Positions 42,441 to 52,216 are shown, numbered from the stretch's first letter. The stretch: 64,000 nt of DNA from Chryseobacterium oryctis (GCF_025971925.1 NZ_JAPDHV010000004.1:248001-312000); one strand, 5' to 3'. Made by a program: numbers and translations. Notes: generated by a model not told the origin, from the letters alone.

Positions 42441-43394
42441 TTATTTTGCTGAATCTTTTACAAAAGTTCCCCAAGAAATATTTGGCTTTCCTGGTATATA
42501 TTCTTTAGCTTTTTCAATTGCCAACTTTGCCGAATGCTCAACAATCCAGGCAAAATTTTCTTCACCTACAGAATTTTTGTCTGCATCGGGAGCTGGATTG
42601 CAGAAGTCGATTGCATAGGGAATTCCGTCTCTCACGGCAAATTCAACGGTGTTGAAATCATATCCCAAGGCTTCATTCATTTTGATAGTATAATCGTGAA
42701 TTGTTTTTAATAATTTTTCCAATTCTTCGCCTTGAGTCTGATGTGTTGTTGCATATCTTAAATGATGGGCATTTCTAGGTTCATAAGGCATGATGTGAAC
42801 ATATTTTTTTCCTAAACAATACACTCTGTAATAATCGTCGAAAATAATTTCTTCCTGAACCATCATTACCAATTGCTCTGTTTCACTAAGTTTTGCCCAT
42901 AAATCTTCAGGACTATCTACTCTGTAAACGTTTCTCCAGCCTCCTCCGTCATGAGGTTTCATGTATGCAGGAAAACCAACATAATTGAAAATATAATCCC
43001 AATCATGAGGAAACTTCAGATTTCGGAAGGACGTTTCGGAAGTGTTTGTTGGTCTTTCGTGGGAAGGCAATAAAACTGTTTTTGGAAGTGGAATGCCTAG
43101 TTTTGACATCAATGCATTATTGAAAAATTTTTCGTCTGCGCTCCACCAAAAAGGGTTGTTGATAACGTAAGTTCCGTTTAACGCTGCATTCTTTAAATAA
43201 GCTCTGTAGAAAGGAACATCCTGTGAAATTCTGTCGATAATCACTGCGTATCCGTAATCTGCACCTTGTTCCAGCTTGTCGATAGTGACTGGTTCGGCAA
43301 TGATTTCACCACCTCCTAATTCGTTTACTTTATCAATGAAAGCCCAAGGAAAAGTATCCTCCATTCCGAATAGAATTCCAACTTTTTTTGCCAT
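42441..43394 (-). CDS. ATP-grasp ligase (D-Ala-D-Ala ligase-like)
   Basis: A 317-aa ATP-grasp protein. The N-terminal domain has VGILFGMEDTFPWAF, the ATP loop is in YMKPHDGGGWRNVYRV near residue 150, and metal/ATP ligands lie in NTVEFAVRDGIPYAIDFCNPAPD near residue 260. It should form a carboxylate-amine bond through an acylphosphate. It lies 52 bp after the esterase gene and 32 bp before the GCS2 ligase. Substrates are not known. Confidence 0.85.
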   Translation of the reverse strand: MAKKVGILFGMEDTFPWAFIDKVNELGGGEIIAEPVTIDKLEQGADYGYAVIIDRISQDVPFYRAYLKNAALNGTYVINNPFWWSADEKFFNNALMSKLGIPLPKTVLLPSHERPTNTSETSFRNLKFPHDWDYIFNYVGFPAYMKPHDGGGWRNVYRVDSPEDLWAKLSETEQLVMMVQEEIIFDDYYRVYCLGKKYVHIMPYEPRNAHHLRYATTHQTQGEELEKLLKTIHDYTIKMNEALGYDFNTVEFAVRDGIPYAIDFCNPAPDADKNSVGEENFAWIVEHSAKLAIEKAKEYIPGKPNISWGTFVKDSAK

Positions 43395-43446
43395 AATTGT
43401 ATTTTTTAATGTTGTATGTTAATATTTTAGAGTAAGATTTAAAAAT

Positions 43447-44160
43447 TTAAGAGAAATATGCTCCAATAAATGTTGGTAAAACCATTCTCCAGAGAGGCCA
43501 ATCATGATTTATCCATTTTCTTTCATCATACCAGAAGTCGATACCTTTTGAAGCTAAAATCTCTGCCATTTCGATATTTTTGTCTTTACAGATATCTTGG
43601 TCTGAGGTACTTAAAACAATATGCATATGTTTGTATTTCCATGCTTCGTCATTTCTTACAAACTCTCTTGGGCAATTGAAATAAACCAACTCATCGGAAT
43701 ATCCGTCCATAAAATTTCTTATACTGAATGCGCCAGAAAGACATAATAAATGGGATACTACATCTGGAAATCTGAAGGCAAAATTGGCAGCATGATATCC
43801 TCCAAAACTTGCTCCCGCAACAGCAACTCTGTGTGTATTGTGAACTTTTTGGATGTAGGGAACAAACTCCTGAATTAAGAACTGAACATATTTTTCATAA
43901 TTTTTTATTCTTTGTTGTGGAGAGATTTTATCATCGTAAAAACTCCATCCATCAATAGTCTGAATGTTGTATAGTTTTACTTTTCCCTGTTCTATAAACC
44001 AATTGATACTTCCGTTTAAATGAAAATCATGGTTTTGGGTATATTGTCCCTGAGAAGTTGGGAACATAATGATTGGGTAACCGTAATGTCCTGTAACTTC
44101 TACCTTAAGACTCATTCCTAAAATATGGGAATAATAGTCTGTATGCTCTATTTGTGGCAT
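43447..44160 (-). CDS. Alpha/beta-hydrolase, esterase family
   Basis: A 237-aa esterase of the esterase-D/FrsA-like group. The nucleophile elbow is GASFGGYHA (Ser near residue 119), and the acid/His end includes LSTSDQDICKD and INHDWPLWR. It has no signal peptide and should act in the cytoplasm. It lies between two ATP-grasp genes (gaps 30 and 52 bp). It could hydrolyse or transfer an acyl or peptidyl group made by them. Confidence 0.85.
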   Translation of the reverse strand: MPQIEHTDYYSHILGMSLKVEVTGHYGYPIIMFPTSQGQYTQNHDFHLNGSINWFIEQGKVKLYNIQTIDGWSFYDDKISPQQRIKNYEKYVQFLIQEFVPYIQKVHNTHRVAVAGASFGGYHAANFAFRFPDVVSHLLCLSGAFSIRNFMDGYSDELVYFNCPREFVRNDEAWKYKHMHIVLSTSDQDICKDKNIEMAEILASKGIDFWYDERKWINHDWPLWRMVLPTFIGAYFS

Positions 44161-44190
44161 TTTTTTCTTATTTGAGTTTTTAATTGATTA

Positions 44191-45402
44191 TTAACTTGTA
44201 GGTTTTCCCTTTGGAGGGAGAATATTCAGCATTTCTGAATGTATTTTTTCGGCTGCATTGTCTAATCTTTCCTGAACAATTTGAGCATCATTTGATTTAT
44301 AAACAATTCCGACATGATAATCTATTGGTAAAAATTTTACGGCTTCAGTACATTCAAACTCGTTGTAATTGGGCTCTTTATCTTTAATCAAAGCAACAAT
44401 TAACCCTGAATAATATCCTGTAGGTTTCGAAACTTCATACTTTTTACCTCTTAATAAAGCGTCCTCAATTCTTGCCCATTCTCTCCAAATATTGATATTG
44501 CTGGAAGCTTCTACTAGATCTGGAATATGAGCTCCGCCAACTCTTGAAGAGGTTTCAAGAAAATAATATTTTCCGTCATCTTTACTTCTGATGAATTCTG
44601 TATGAGTAGCACCGTTTATTAATCCGAAATTTGAAAGAACTTTGGCATTTACCTGTTCCAGAGCTTGAAATTCGTCTGAATACCTACCTAATGTCTTGGT
44701 TCTAAAAACTCCGCCTTCATGAGAAACCTGCATAGGTGGAGCTAGATATTTTGAAGCAGAAGTAAAAACAATATCTTTATTAAATGTAAGACTATCAACA
44801 TGATAAACATCTCCTGGTTTGAAGCTTTCTAATAGAAATAAATGTCTTTCTTCTCCGAGAGTATGTAAAGCATCCCAAAGTTCATCTTTAGACGTTATTT
44901 TTTTAATTCCTGACGCAGAAGCCTCCGAACGAGGTTTTAATACCCATGGAGCAGGAATTTTATCAACAAAAGAATTAACCTCATCATTATTGAAAATTGC
45001 TGTAAACTCAGGTACGTTGATGCCCGAATCTTTTGCTTTTTGTCTCATTGCCAATTTATCCCTGAAGTAGCGATGAGTGGTTTGTCCCATTCCAGGAATA
45101 CGAAATGTTTCCCTAACAAGAGCTGCTTTTTCTACATCATAATCATCAAGAGCTATAACGGCATCTACTTTTCGCGTTTGCATCAGATGTGAAAACCCTT
45201 GAATCAGATGCTCTAGGTTCCATACAGACGGCTTAATTTCAGGCATATAAAATACCTCGTCAATAGCATGCCATGGCCAATTTTTTTCTTTTAGGTTTTC
45301 AGATGTTATTAGTATAATTTTATTACCGAGCCTTTTCATTTCATCCATGAAATCATAGCCCTTATAATAGCACGAAATACATGCTATTGTTTTCTCCTCC
45401 AT
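44191..45402 (-). CDS. ATP-grasp ligase (carbamoyl-phosphate-synthase-like)
   Basis: A 403-aa ATP-grasp enzyme. A Rossmann-like N-terminus (IACISCYYKGYDFMDEM) precedes the ATP loop APWVLKPRSEASASGIKKI near residue 135 and a metal-site segment YYFLETSSRVGGAHIPDL near residue 275. This resembles L-amino-acid ligases and BacD-like enzymes. It begins the run of five closely spaced minus-strand genes; a TATTTTTG box lies at 45439 to 45432 upstream. It probably uses ATP to join two amino-acid-type substrates. Confidence 0.85.
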   Translation of the reverse strand: MEEKTIACISCYYKGYDFMDEMKRLGNKIILITSENLKEKNWPWHAIDEVFYMPEIKPSVWNLEHLIQGFSHLMQTRKVDAVIALDDYDVEKAALVRETFRIPGMGQTTHRYFRDKLAMRQKAKDSGINVPEFTAIFNNDEVNSFVDKIPAPWVLKPRSEASASGIKKITSKDELWDALHTLGEERHLFLLESFKPGDVYHVDSLTFNKDIVFTSASKYLAPPMQVSHEGGVFRTKTLGRYSDEFQALEQVNAKVLSNFGLINGATHTEFIRSKDDGKYYFLETSSRVGGAHIPDLVEASSNINIWREWARIEDALLRGKKYEVSKPTGYYSGLIVALIKDKEPNYNEFECTEAVKFLPIDYHVGIVYKSNDAQIVQERLDNAAEKIHSEMLNILPPKGKPTS

Positions 45403-45431
45403 ATAATGTTTTTTAGATTTTAATGAGTTTT

Positions 45432-45439
45432 CAAAAATA
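45432..45439 (-). promoter_or_regulatory. Candidate -7 box of the ligase operon
   Basis: On the minus strand TATTTTTG matches TAnnTTTG, 30 bp before the ATP-grasp start at 45402. No TTG is seen at the usual distance. Confidence 0.3.
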
Positions 45440-45542
45440 AAAGCAAATTTTTATTAATTATTTAATGTTAAAATTAAAAATAAGTTGCGTTTTTGAAAAT
45501 CTTGTATCAATTATACAGAGAATTTTTGTAATAAACTAATTT

Positions 45543-46958
45543 TTATAAGGAATTTTCAATAAAATCTGTTAATAATTGTACCCCGAAACCTGTTGCTGCC
45601 TTTTCTTTAGCATAACCAACATTTCCAAATGCTACCCCCGCAATATCAAGATGTGCCCATTTTGGGTGGTTTTCGATAAATTGTTCCAAAAATTTAGCAG
45701 CTACAATACAGTCTCCAATTGGCTTCATGGAGATGTTTTTTAGGTCTGCAACATCAGACTGTATATCATCTTTCCAAATATCCCATAACGGAAGATTCCA
45801 AAGTCTTTGATTGGTTTTATCTCCTGTTTTTATTAAATTATTTTTTAATTCTTCATTGTTAGAAAATAATGCACCACAAGTATCTCCAAACATTCTTACA
45901 GAACTTCCTGTAAGTGTAGCAAGGTCAATTAAAAAATCTGTTTTGTAATTTTTGGTAAGGTAAGAAAGTCCGTCTGCTAAAATCATTCTTCCTTCCGCAT
46001 CGGTATTTAAAATTTCGATTGTTTTTCCGTTGTATGCGGTAATTACGTCACTTGGGAGAAAAGCCTTTTCAGAAATTGCATTATCTGTAATGGGTAAAAT
46101 CGCAACAATATTTACAGGAAGTTGCATTTCTGCAGCATACAATAATGTTCCTAAAACAGCTGTAGCTCCACCCATGTCTGATTTCATATAATGCATATTT
46201 TCGTGACTTTTTAAAGAAATTCCACCTGTATCGAATACTACGCATTTCCCGACAAGACCAAAAGTTTTTGCATTTTTAACAGAGGTTTTATACTCAAGAA
46301 TAGTAAATGCAGCATCGTAATCGCTTCCTTGATTTACAGATAAGTAAGCTCCCAAACCAAGTTCTTCACATTTTTTTCTGTTGAAAATTGTATACTTTAA
46401 GCCGTATTTTTTTGCTAAGTTTTTTAAATATAAACTTAAAGCATCTGGTCTTTTTAGATTTGCAGGTTTATTAAGCCAGTCTTGGCAAGTAATTTGTCCG
46501 ATACTTAATGCTTCGGCTCTTTTAATAATTGTATCCAGCTTTTTCTGGCTTAGATTTTCAGAATGAAGTTCAAATTTGGAGTTCCAAAAAGGGTGAGATT
46601 TTTCAAAAGGGTAGTTGTAAGTTCCTATTAGTAGGCCTTTTGCGAATTGTTCGAATTGTTTTTCATTCATAAAATCTGCTAAAACCAAAGTAGGAACAGG
46701 GTGTAATTTGTCTTTTTGAGTCTGAGAAAATTTTACGGCTACCTGCTGGATTTCAAAATTTTGTAAAGTTGATTTTCCTAAACCTATGAAGTAGGTAATT
46801 CCTTCTTCGTGAGCATTTATGAAAACTTCCTGTTTTTTTCCTGTGAAAAAATTAGAAATATTTTTGTTGAAATTTTTACTTGTTTTTGCCCATTCTTCTT
46901 CAGTGAATACATGGAAAACTTGAGTATAATTTTTATTTTTTTTGTTTAATAATTTCAT
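45543..46958 (-). CDS. M17 leucyl aminopeptidase family protein
   Basis: A 471-aa di-metal aminopeptidase. The metal and catalytic blocks are present: VFDTGGISLKSHENMHYMKSD with the following GGATAVLG (about residue 245-265) and NTDAEGRMILADGL (about 320). Length and layout match PepA, although the N-terminal domain is short. It releases N-terminal residues from peptides in the cytoplasm. It lies 4 bp after the E-set esterase gene and 140 bp before the ATP-grasp operon, so it may trim products of that cluster. Confidence 0.92.
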   Translation of the reverse strand: MKLLNKKNKNYTQVFHVFTEEEWAKTSKNFNKNISNFFTGKKQEVFINAHEEGITYFIGLGKSTLQNFEIQQVAVKFSQTQKDKLHPVPTLVLADFMNEKQFEQFAKGLLIGTYNYPFEKSHPFWNSKFELHSENLSQKKLDTIIKRAEALSIGQITCQDWLNKPANLKRPDALSLYLKNLAKKYGLKYTIFNRKKCEELGLGAYLSVNQGSDYDAAFTILEYKTSVKNAKTFGLVGKCVVFDTGGISLKSHENMHYMKSDMGGATAVLGTLLYAAEMQLPVNIVAILPITDNAISEKAFLPSDVITAYNGKTIEILNTDAEGRMILADGLSYLTKNYKTDFLIDLATLTGSSVRMFGDTCGALFSNNEELKNNLIKTGDKTNQRLWNLPLWDIWKDDIQSDVADLKNISMKPIGDCIVAAKFLEQFIENHPKWAHLDIAGVAFGNVGYAKEKAATGFGVQLLTDFIENSL

Positions 46959-46962
46959 GAGT

Positions 46963-48084
46963 TTAATTTTTAATGCTGTTTTGTTGAGGTTTTACTTCTA
47001 CCGGATTCTCTGTATTGTCATAGAATAGCCATTCGATAGCTCTAGGAAATTCCTGAGACCAGTAAAATTCATTATGGGTACCTTCTGGATTGATGTTGGT
47101 TCTGAATTCGAAATCAAATAGATTTTTCTTTTCCCAACGTTTTAAATATTCTTCAAAAATATGGATTCTTTTTACCATTTTAGAACCTTCCTGACCTCCT
47201 CCATAAAGATAAATCTTGGTCTTATAAGGTACTCTGAAGCTCATCATCGGGAAATTGTTATTGGGTTCTACCCAAAGTGAAGGCGAGAAAATCAAAAGTT
47301 TAGAATAAACTTCCGGGTAAAGAAACCCACTATAAATACTAATTAGAGCACCTAACGAACTTCCTCCGATTCCTGTGTTGTCTCTGTCTTTTTTTGTTCG
47401 GTAATTTTCGTCAACATAAGGCTTCAAAGTATCCGTAATAAAACGAATGTATTTTTTACCTTCAGAGCCATTGGCTACATTATCATTATCGAAAATATAC
47501 TCTTTGATTCTTTCTTCGCTTCCGTGTTCAACAGCAATAATGATAACGTCTCCGCGCCCATATTCTGCTAAAATGGAAAGTTTTTTATCAATCTCCCAAT
47601 TTCCGTAACCGCTTCCTTCATTAAAGAGATTTTGTGCATCCTGAAGATATAAAACAGGATATTTTTTGTCAGAAACATAATAGTCATAAGGCAAAAGTGC
47701 CCAGACTTTTCGATAGCGATCCAGCTGTGGTATATAAAATTCTTCTGAAATAATTTCTACAATAGGGAAGTATTCGTCTTTGAACGGTCCCCAATTGAGT
47801 CTCCATTTTTCAACAATATCTGAAGATTTTTCTGCTTGTTTTGGTGTTTTTCGGTTGGGAGTAATATTTCCGAATTTGTCTAGTTCTACATTTTCCCAGC
47901 CGCCTTTTGTGAATTTGTATTCAATTTCATCCGGGAGAATTTGATTGTCAATTTCTATGAAATAATTATTAGAATTTACTTGTTTAAGTTGATAGATGTA
48001 ATCTTTTGGATTCCAGTTGTTGAAATTTCCTGTAATATATATAGCTCTATCATCACTTTCGTCTGTATAAAGTTCAAACCTCAT
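46963..48084 (-). CDS. Esterase with N-terminal glycogen-binding-like E-set domain
   Basis: A 373-aa protein. Residues 1-85 form a CBM48/E-set-like domain (YITGNFNNWNPKDY, then EIEYKFTKGGWENVE). Residues 110-360 are an esterase-D/enterochelin-esterase-like hydrolase with the nucleophile elbow GGSSLGAL near residue 245 and a late His in GTHNEFYW. The E-set motif is close to that of GlgB encoded divergently 216 bp away (GNFNNWND). It may act on a glycogen-associated or siderophore-like ester; the substrate is unknown. No signal peptide is seen, so it is likely cytoplasmic. Confidence 0.85.
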   Translation of the reverse strand: MRFELYTDESDDRAIYITGNFNNWNPKDYIYQLKQVNSNNYFIEIDNQILPDEIEYKFTKGGWENVELDKFGNITPNRKTPKQAEKSSDIVEKWRLNWGPFKDEYFPIVEIISEEFYIPQLDRYRKVWALLPYDYYVSDKKYPVLYLQDAQNLFNEGSGYGNWEIDKKLSILAEYGRGDVIIIAVEHGSEERIKEYIFDNDNVANGSEGKKYIRFITDTLKPYVDENYRTKKDRDNTGIGGSSLGALISIYSGFLYPEVYSKLLIFSPSLWVEPNNNFPMMSFRVPYKTKIYLYGGGQEGSKMVKRIHIFEEYLKRWEKKNLFDFEFRTNINPEGTHNEFYWSQEFPRAIEWLFYDNTENPVEVKPQQNSIKN

Positions 48085-48300
48085 CTGTGTATTTAAAAAT
48101 GATTTTAACCTATAAATGTATAAAAAATCTTTTTATATCAAATTATTTTTCAAATTACCAAAGTGTGAATAAAAAAATTATATATTTGATAGAAACAAAG
48201 GATGGAAGAAGATTGACATGATAATTATTTCATTAATAATTAACGGTTTTTGCTCATTTTTTTTGTATTTTCAAGAAAAATAAATAATTAAAACAAAACC

Positions 48301-50253
48301 GTGATGAATTCGGTTAAAACATATACGCTTTTTACAGACCACGATATTTATCTTTTTAAAGAAGGTAAGCATTATAAGCTATATGAAAAATTTGGAGCAC
48401 ATTCTGTTGATAAAGATGGTGTAAAAGGTGTTTATTTCTCTGTTTGGGCACCCAATGCAAAAAAAGTTTCCGTTATAGGGAATTTTAATAATTGGAATGA
48501 TAAAGACCATATTTTGTTTCCCCGATGGGATGGTTCCGGGATTTGGGAAGGCTTTATTGCTGGTTTAACCTGGGGTACATTATATAAATATGCAATTGAA
48601 ACTCCGCGAGGAGAAATTTTAGAAAAAAGCGACCCTTATGCGCTGAGTTGGGAACAGAATATTCAGGCTGCATCTTTAGTTTCTACAACATGGTATGAAT
48701 GGAGTGATGAAAAATGGTTAAAAAACCGCTGGCAAAAGAATAGTCTGAATGCACCAATTTCTGTTTATGAAATTCATTTAGGTTCTTGGGTTCGGGAAGG
48801 ATGTAATCCAAAGCAGTTTTTGAACTACCGTGATATAGCAAAAAAACTCGTTCCTTATGTGAAAGAAATGGGATTTACACATGTGGAATTCATGCCTGTG
48901 ATGGAATATCCGTATGATCCAAGTTGGGGATACCAGATTACAGGATTTTATGCTGCCACATCTCGTTTTGGTTCACCACAGGATTTGATGTATTTGATTG
49001 ATGAGCTTCACAAAAATGATATTGGAGTTATTTTAGATTGGGTTCCTTCTCATTTCCCTGGTGATGCCAATGGTTTATATAGATTTGATGGCTCTTATTT
49101 ATATGAACATGAGGATCCGAGAAAGGGTTTTCATCCTGATTGGAAGTCACATATTTTTAATTACGGAAGAAATGAAGTGAAATCTTTCCTGATTTCCAAT
49201 GCGATGTTTTGGCTGGAACGATATCATGCAGACGGATTGCGTGTAGATGCTGTCACTTCAATGTTACATTTGGATTATTCTCGAAATGAAGGAGAATGGG
49301 AACCAAATATTTATGGAGGAAATGTAAATCTTGAAGCTAAAGCATTTTTACAAGAGTTTAATACGGCTGTTTATAAAGAATTTGGAGATAGTATAATCAC
49401 AATAGCAGAAGAAAGTTCAGATTTTCCGATGCTCACAAAACCTGTTCATGACGGTGGTGTAGGTTTCGGTATGAAATGGATGATGGGTTGGATGCATGAT
49501 ACATTGGATTACTTTAAAGAAGACCCGATTAATAGGAAATATCATCATCATAAGCTGACTTTTGCTTCGATGTATATGTATAATGAAAATTATATGATGC
49601 CTTTGTCTCACGATGAGGTTGTACACGGTAAAGCTAGTTTGATTTACAAGATGGTGGGCGATGAATGGCAAAAATTTGCTAATCTTCGTACGTTGTATGT
49701 GTATATGTATACACATCCGGGCGCGAAGCTGCTTTTCATGGGGGATGAATTTGGGCAAACCAGTGAATGGAATTTTACCCAGAGTTTAGATTGGCATTTG
49801 CTGAAATATCCCGTTCATAAAGGACTGCAAACCTTAGTCAAAGATTTGAATCATATGTATAGGGATGAACCTGCTTTTTATGAAAACCAATTCAATAAAG
49901 ATGGGTTTGAGTGGGTTGAAGCTGATGATTTGGAAAATTCTGTATATGTATATTTAAGAAAAGGAAAAAGAAAGGATGATGTTTTTATGGTGATTCTAAA
50001 TTTGCTCCCTAGAAGTTTAGATTATGAAATAGGAGTGGATTCAGGAACAGATTGGGAGGTCGTTTTTAATTCCGATGATGAAAAATATAATGGAAGTGGA
50101 GTAAAACCGACTGTTTTTAATGAAAAAAATGAGGAATACAGCGGAAAACCAAAATCCATCAGTCTGAATTTGCCTCCTCTTGCAGGGATTATTTTAAAGC
50201 TGAAAAAAGACAAAAAATATAAACTACAAAGAATTAAACAACATAAAAGGTAG
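48301..50253 (+). CDS. glgB: 1,4-alpha-glucan branching enzyme
   Basis: A 650-aa GH13 branching enzyme. An N-terminal E-set domain (SVIGNFNNWNDKDH) precedes the catalytic barrel with GYQITGFYAATSRFG, the nucleophile Asp in GLRVDAVTSML, the acid/base Glu in IAEESSDFP, and SHDEVVHGK. It introduces alpha-1,6 branches into glycogen. The GTG at 48301 is directly followed by ATG at 48304, which is the likelier start. It is first in the glycogen operon and 6 bp before glgA. Confidence 0.96.
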   Translation: MMNSVKTYTLFTDHDIYLFKEGKHYKLYEKFGAHSVDKDGVKGVYFSVWAPNAKKVSVIGNFNNWNDKDHILFPRWDGSGIWEGFIAGLTWGTLYKYAIETPRGEILEKSDPYALSWEQNIQAASLVSTTWYEWSDEKWLKNRWQKNSLNAPISVYEIHLGSWVREGCNPKQFLNYRDIAKKLVPYVKEMGFTHVEFMPVMEYPYDPSWGYQITGFYAATSRFGSPQDLMYLIDELHKNDIGVILDWVPSHFPGDANGLYRFDGSYLYEHEDPRKGFHPDWKSHIFNYGRNEVKSFLISNAMFWLERYHADGLRVDAVTSMLHLDYSRNEGEWEPNIYGGNVNLEAKAFLQEFNTAVYKEFGDSIITIAEESSDFPMLTKPVHDGGVGFGMKWMMGWMHDTLDYFKEDPINRKYHHHKLTFASMYMYNENYMMPLSHDEVVHGKASLIYKMVGDEWQKFANLRTLYVYMYTHPGAKLLFMGDEFGQTSEWNFTQSLDWHLLKYPVHKGLQTLVKDLNHMYRDEPAFYENQFNKDGFEWVEADDLENSVYVYLRKGKRKDDVFMVILNLLPRSLDYEIGVDSGTDWEVVFNSDDEKYNGSGVKPTVFNEKNEEYSGKPKSISLNLPPLAGIILKLKKDKKYKLQRIKQHKR

Positions 50254-50259
50254 AAATAC

Positions 50260-51666
50260 ATGGTAATTTATCATCTTAGTACGGAATGTTATCCGGTAGC
50301 AAAAGTAGGAGGTTTAGCTGATGTAGTGGGAGCTTTGCCGAAATATCAGAATAAAATAAAAGATATTGACGCTAAGGTTGTAATGCCTTGGTATAATAAA
50401 CCTTTTGTTTACGAACATGAATTTGATATTGTTTTTGACGGATTTATTCATCAAGGATCAAATATGCTTCAGGTTCAGATTTTAAAAGAAAAAACAAATG
50501 TCTTGGGATTTGAATTGTATATGGTGAAAATTCCCGGACTTTTAGATAGGGATAATCCTTACGGGTATCAAGATGAGAGTTTTCAGTTTTTGGCTTTTCA
50601 GCATGGCGTTTTACATTGGTTAAGTGCAATGGAGATTCGTCCCGATGTCTTGCATTGTCATGATTATCATACAGGCTTAGTCCCGTTTATGATTGAAAAT
50701 TGCCCTGAATTTGTATTTTTAAAAGGGGTAAAAACCATCGGGACAATTCATAATGGTGAATATCAGGGAATGATGAGCTGGGATATGGCGAATTATATGC
50801 CTTTTTTTGACTCTTATAAATGGGGATTGCTTGATTGGAACGGATATATCAACCCTTTGGCAAGTATGATTAAATGTTGTACAGCCTTTACAACTGTTTC
50901 TCAAGGGTATTTGGAAGAACTTTTCGTAAGTTTTAGAGGCTTGGAAAGTTTGGTTCGAGATGAATTTGGTAAAGCCTACGGAATCATCAACGGAATTGAC
51001 ACTGAGGTTTGGAATCCTGAAACAGATCCTATGCTTGATTTTAATTTTAATATTAATAATGCTGTACTCCAAAAGAAGAAGAATAAAGAAAAATTGTGTA
51101 AAGAATACGGTTTGAAGCCTGAACTTCCTTTGTTTGCTTTTATAGGACGATTTGCAACAGAAAAAGGAGCTGATTTTCTTCCTGATGTTGTTTGGAAAAG
51201 TATTAAACAAAGTTATGGTACTTTGAATATCATGATTTTAGGTTCAGGTAATACTTATATTGAAAATAAACTGAAAGAATACGATTATACTTATACCAAT
51301 TTTGCATTGGATTTAGGATATAAAGAACATCTCTCACATAAAATATATGCATCGGCAGACTTTTTATTGATGCCTTCAAGGGTTGAACCTTGTGGATTGA
51401 ATCAGATGTATTCCATGAGATACGGAACCGTTCCTATTGTAAGATATACAGGAGGTTTGAGAGATACGGTAGAAGATATTTCAACAGGAGGAGCCGGAAT
51501 CAATTTTACTTATCCGGGTGTGGATGATATTCTTCATGCAATGAATAGAGCAATGGGGATTTTTACTCAAAAAGAAACGATGGAAAATCTTATTCATGCT
51601 AATATGGGTTTTGATTTTGCTTGGGAGAAATCTGCTGAAAAATATATAGCTTTATATAAGAATTAA
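50260..51666 (+). CDS. glgA: Glycogen synthase (ADP-glucose)
   Basis: A 468-aa GT5 glycosyltransferase. The N-terminal KVGGLADVVGALPK loop binds ADP-glucose, the middle has LHCHDYHTGLVPF and TIHNGEYQG, and the C-terminal domain carries FIGRFATEKGADF and PSRVEPCGLNQMYSMRYG with the conserved catalytic-site Glu. It elongates alpha-1,4-glucan from ADP-glucose made by GlgC. It is in tight operon order, 6 bp after glgB and 4 bp before the lipoprotein gene. Confidence 0.96.
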   Translation: MVIYHLSTECYPVAKVGGLADVVGALPKYQNKIKDIDAKVVMPWYNKPFVYEHEFDIVFDGFIHQGSNMLQVQILKEKTNVLGFELYMVKIPGLLDRDNPYGYQDESFQFLAFQHGVLHWLSAMEIRPDVLHCHDYHTGLVPFMIENCPEFVFLKGVKTIGTIHNGEYQGMMSWDMANYMPFFDSYKWGLLDWNGYINPLASMIKCCTAFTTVSQGYLEELFVSFRGLESLVRDEFGKAYGIINGIDTEVWNPETDPMLDFNFNINNAVLQKKKNKEKLCKEYGLKPELPLFAFIGRFATEKGADFLPDVVWKSIKQSYGTLNIMILGSGNTYIENKLKEYDYTYTNFALDLGYKEHLSHKIYASADFLLMPSRVEPCGLNQMYSMRYGTVPIVRYTGGLRDTVEDISTGGAGINFTYPGVDDILHAMNRAMGIFTQKETMENLIHANMGFDFAWEKSAEKYIALYKN

Positions 51667-51670
51667 AACC

Positions 51671-52201
51671 TTGAAGAAGCTGTCTTTTTTATTTGTGTTC
51701 TTAGTAATTTTTTCTTGTAAAAAGAAAGAAGGAACGTATATTGGTGGTTATTATTGGATTTACGGTTATGGCTATCCTAGAATGGGATTTTATGAAGCAG
51801 CAGAAGGGATTTCTGAAAAATGGAAAATTAAGCATCATTTAGTAGCAGGATGTAGAGTTGATGATAAATTAGTGAAACAAGTTGATGCTAAAAATAAAGA
51901 AACCTATGCTGCGATTGAAAGAGAATATGGAATAGGGTGGAAGAGTAAATATAATAAAGATTTGGAAGACTTCATAATGAGAGAGGTTGACATTATGGAT
52001 GTATTAATTACAAATAAACTATTTAGAGAAGAGCTTAAAAAATATTATATAAACATTGATGATGTAGATAGAAAAATAAAGATGTTGAATGATAGTTTAT
52101 ATCAGGTTGTAGTTTATAATCAAAAGCTGAAAGCTGAAAATAAAGAATGTTTTTCAGTAGACGTAAATATTAAAAAAAGGACAGTAAATTTAATAAAATA
52201 A
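51671..52201 (+). CDS. Lipoprotein of unknown function within the glg operon
   Basis: A 176-aa predicted lipoprotein with a TTG start. The signal sequence MKKLSFLFVFLVIFSC ends in a lipobox with Cys16, followed by KKK. A Tyr/Gly-rich segment (GGYYWIYGYGYPRMGFYEA) precedes a long helical region. No domain is recognised. It is encoded between glgA (4 bp) and glgC (15 bp), so it is cotranscribed with cytoplasmic glycogen genes although it is an envelope protein. The link may be accidental or may concern cell-envelope sensing. Confidence 0.75.
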   Translation: MKKLSFLFVFLVIFSCKKKEGTYIGGYYWIYGYGYPRMGFYEAAEGISEKWKIKHHLVAGCRVDDKLVKQVDAKNKETYAAIEREYGIGWKSKYNKDLEDFIMREVDIMDVLITNKLFREELKKYYINIDDVDRKIKMLNDSLYQVVVYNQKLKAENKECFSVDVNIKKRTVNLIK

Positions 52202-52216
52202 AACGCAATATAATCT

